From positions 1 through 23,151 of the forward strand of contig JAEWEW010000383.1 in assembly GCA_023389175.1 (NCBI GenBank): DNA of 23,151 nucleotides, in the 5' to 3' direction. Each line of letters begins with the position of its first letter. Within the stretch, counting starts at the first letter, position 1. Below the pieces are notes generated by a model. The model saw only the letters and a list, made by a program, of their open reading frames with translations. It ran no database searches and was not told the DNA's origin. The stretch comes from Pseudomonadota bacterium (GTDB lineage Bacteria > Pseudomonadota > Gammaproteobacteria > Burkholderiales > Burkholderiaceae_E). This document shows, piece after piece, positions 22,006-23,151 of the stretch. The translations under genes and the position numbers were made by a program.

Positions 22006-23151
22006 ATGAGCAGCGACGACCCGCAGGCGCGCACCCTCGCCTTTCTCCAGCAGGCGCTCGCCGCCCGCGGCGGTGTCCCGGTACGGCAGGCGCAGACCCA
22101 TGTGTCCCGCGTCCTCCTGTCGCCGGCACTCGCGTGGAAGATCAAGAAGCCGGTCACCCTGCCCTACCTCGACTTCGGCACGGCCGGGCTGCGGCTCGCG
22201 GCCTGCGAACGCGAGCTGGAGCTGAACCGCAGGACCGCGCCGGATCTCTACCGGGCGGTGCATCGCGTGACCCGGGACGAACTCGGGCGGCTGGCGATCG
22301 ACGGACCGGGCGAGCTGGTCGACGCGATCCTGGAGATGCAGCGGTTCGACGAGGACTGCCTCCTCGACCGGATGGCGGCCCGCGGCGAGCTCGCGCCTGC
22401 GCTGGTGACCGCGCTCGCCGGCCGGATCGCGGCCTTCCATCGGACTGCCGCTCCGGCGCGGTCGCTCGCGCGGTCCGGATCCCGGCGCACCGCCGACGTG
22501 CTGGCGATCAACGAGCGCGCGCTGCTCACGGGCGCCGCCGTGCTGGGCGAGGCCGCGGTCCGGCGGCTGATCGACGCGAGCCGCGCCGCATGGCAGCGCG
22601 TCGCGCCGCTGCTGGATGCGCGACAGGCGGCGGGACGGGTGCGCCATTGCCACGGCGACCTGCATCTTCGCAACATCGTCGCGATCGACGGAGTGCCGAC
22701 GCTCTTCGATTGCCTCGAGTTCGACGACGACATGGCGACGATCGACGTCCTCTACGATCTAGCCTTCGCGCTGATGGATCTCTGGCATGCCGGCTGCGAG
22801 CCGCTTGCCAACCTGCTCTTCAATCGCTACCTCGACCAGGCCGACGAGGTCGACGGACTGCCGCTGCTGCCGCTCTTCATGGCGATGCGCGCGACGGTGC
22901 GGGCGCACGTGACCGCGACGCAGGCGCTCGCGGCCGAAAGCGACGGCCGCGACGCGCTGGTGCGCGAGGCGCGCGGCTATCTCGCGCTGGCCCAGCGCCT
23001 GCTCAGCCCTGCGCCACCGCGACTCGTCGCGGTCGGCGGTCGCAGCGGCTCGGGCAAGTCGACCGCGGCCGCCGCGATCGCGCATGCCGTCGGCGCGCCA
23101 CCCGGGGCGCGGGTGCTCTCGAGCGACCGCCTGCGCAAGGCGCTCCACGAG
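22006..23151 (+). CDS. APH-like kinase domain fused to P-loop (AAA) kinase, partial at the window end
   Basis: 382 residues are present and the gene runs off the right edge. The first 330 residues form an aminoglycoside-phosphotransferase-like domain: AWKIKKPV (43-50) gives the ATP lysine, HGDLHLRN (216-223) the catalytic loop, and FDCLEF (234-239) the metal Asp. From 337 a second domain begins with the Walker A motif GRSGSGKST (345-353) and SSDRLRKALHE (372-382), as in COG0645-type kinases. This two-domain arrangement is common in bacteria as an uncharacterised bifunctional kinase; the substrate is not known, and antibiotic resistance is not implied. The ATG at 22006 follows a 61-base gap after the H-NS-like gene and is preceded only by a weak GGG. 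Confidence 0.87.
   Translation, partial: MSSDDPQARTLAFLQQALAARGGVPVRQAQTHVSRVLLSPALAWKIKKPVTLPYLDFGTAGLRLAACERELELNRRTAPDLYRAVHRVTRDELGRLAIDGPGELVDAILEMQRFDEDCLLDRMAARGELAPALVTALAGRIAAFHRTAAPARSLARSGSRRTADVLAINERALLTGAAVLGEAAVRRLIDASRAAWQRVAPLLDARQAAGRVRHCHGDLHLRNIVAIDGVPTLFDCLEFDDDMATIDVLYDLAFALMDLWHAGCEPLANLLFNRYLDQADEVDGLPLLPLFMAMRATVRAHVTATQALAAESDGRDALVREARGYLALAQRLLSPAPPRLVAVGGRSGSGKSTAAAAIAHAVGAPPGARVLSSDRLRKALHE

Noticed and set aside
22006..23151. Aminoglycoside resistance gene
   Set aside because: The APH-like fold is fused to a P-loop kinase domain, a common uncharacterised arrangement, and the context does not suggest resistance.

Overview
The window is GC-rich, almost gap-free bacterial chromosome. 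An H-NS/HvrA-type nucleoid protein, a BenA/BenB-like ring-hydroxylating oxygenase, many acyl-CoA enzymes and a large GGDEF-EAL protein point to a Betaproteobacterium (Burkholderiales or Rhodocyclales-like). This is inferred from gene content, because no rRNA or other phylogenetic marker is present. I see no tRNA, rRNA, IS element, phage gene or CRISPR array.

Left region (1-8275): a catabolic locus around a divergent control region (4883-5039). Leftward runs a tightly overlapped operon: Rieske oxygenase alpha and beta, an enoyl-CoA hydratase/isomerase-family protein, an SDR dehydrogenase, an HSL-type alpha/beta hydrolase, and an HMG-CoA-synthase/thiolase-like protein cut by the window edge. 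Its promoter is unusually clear: TTGGCA, 18 bp, TATTAT, with a perfect 8-6-8 inverted repeat filling the spacer. Rightward lie an RNase Z-like metallo-beta-lactamase protein, an HMG-CoA-lyase-family enzyme and a family III CoA-transferase. The set suggests that an acid is activated to a CoA thioester, a ring or alkene is oxygenated and dehydrogenated, and the product is cleaved by thiolase/lyase chemistry. I cannot name the substrate, and no ring-cleavage dioxygenase, ferredoxin/reductase or regulator lies in the window.

Middle region (8507-14004): a small secreted Asn-Pro-Tyr-repeat protein, then an acyl-CoA dehydrogenase and an acetyl-CoA hydrolase/CoA-transferase family gene (leftward) divergent from a MaoC-type hydratase, then a nitroreductase and a CaiB/BaiF protein that strongly resembles 2-methylfumaryl-CoA (mesaconyl-CoA) isomerase Mct. 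CoA-transferase, MaoC hydratase, acyl-CoA dehydrogenase, lyase and Mct-like functions together hint at branched C4/C5 dicarboxylyl-CoA metabolism. This is inference.

Right region (14095-23151): a GGDEF-EAL membrane sensor is translationally coupled to an exported cupredoxin-like protein with an intact H-C-H-M copper-ligand set. Upstream are a fused HAD phosphatase/mutase-GH65 trehalose-phosphorylase-type enzyme and a 2-keto-4-pentenoate-hydratase-fold protein carrying a signal peptide. The divergent H-NS-like gene and a partial APH-like/P-loop kinase fusion close the window.
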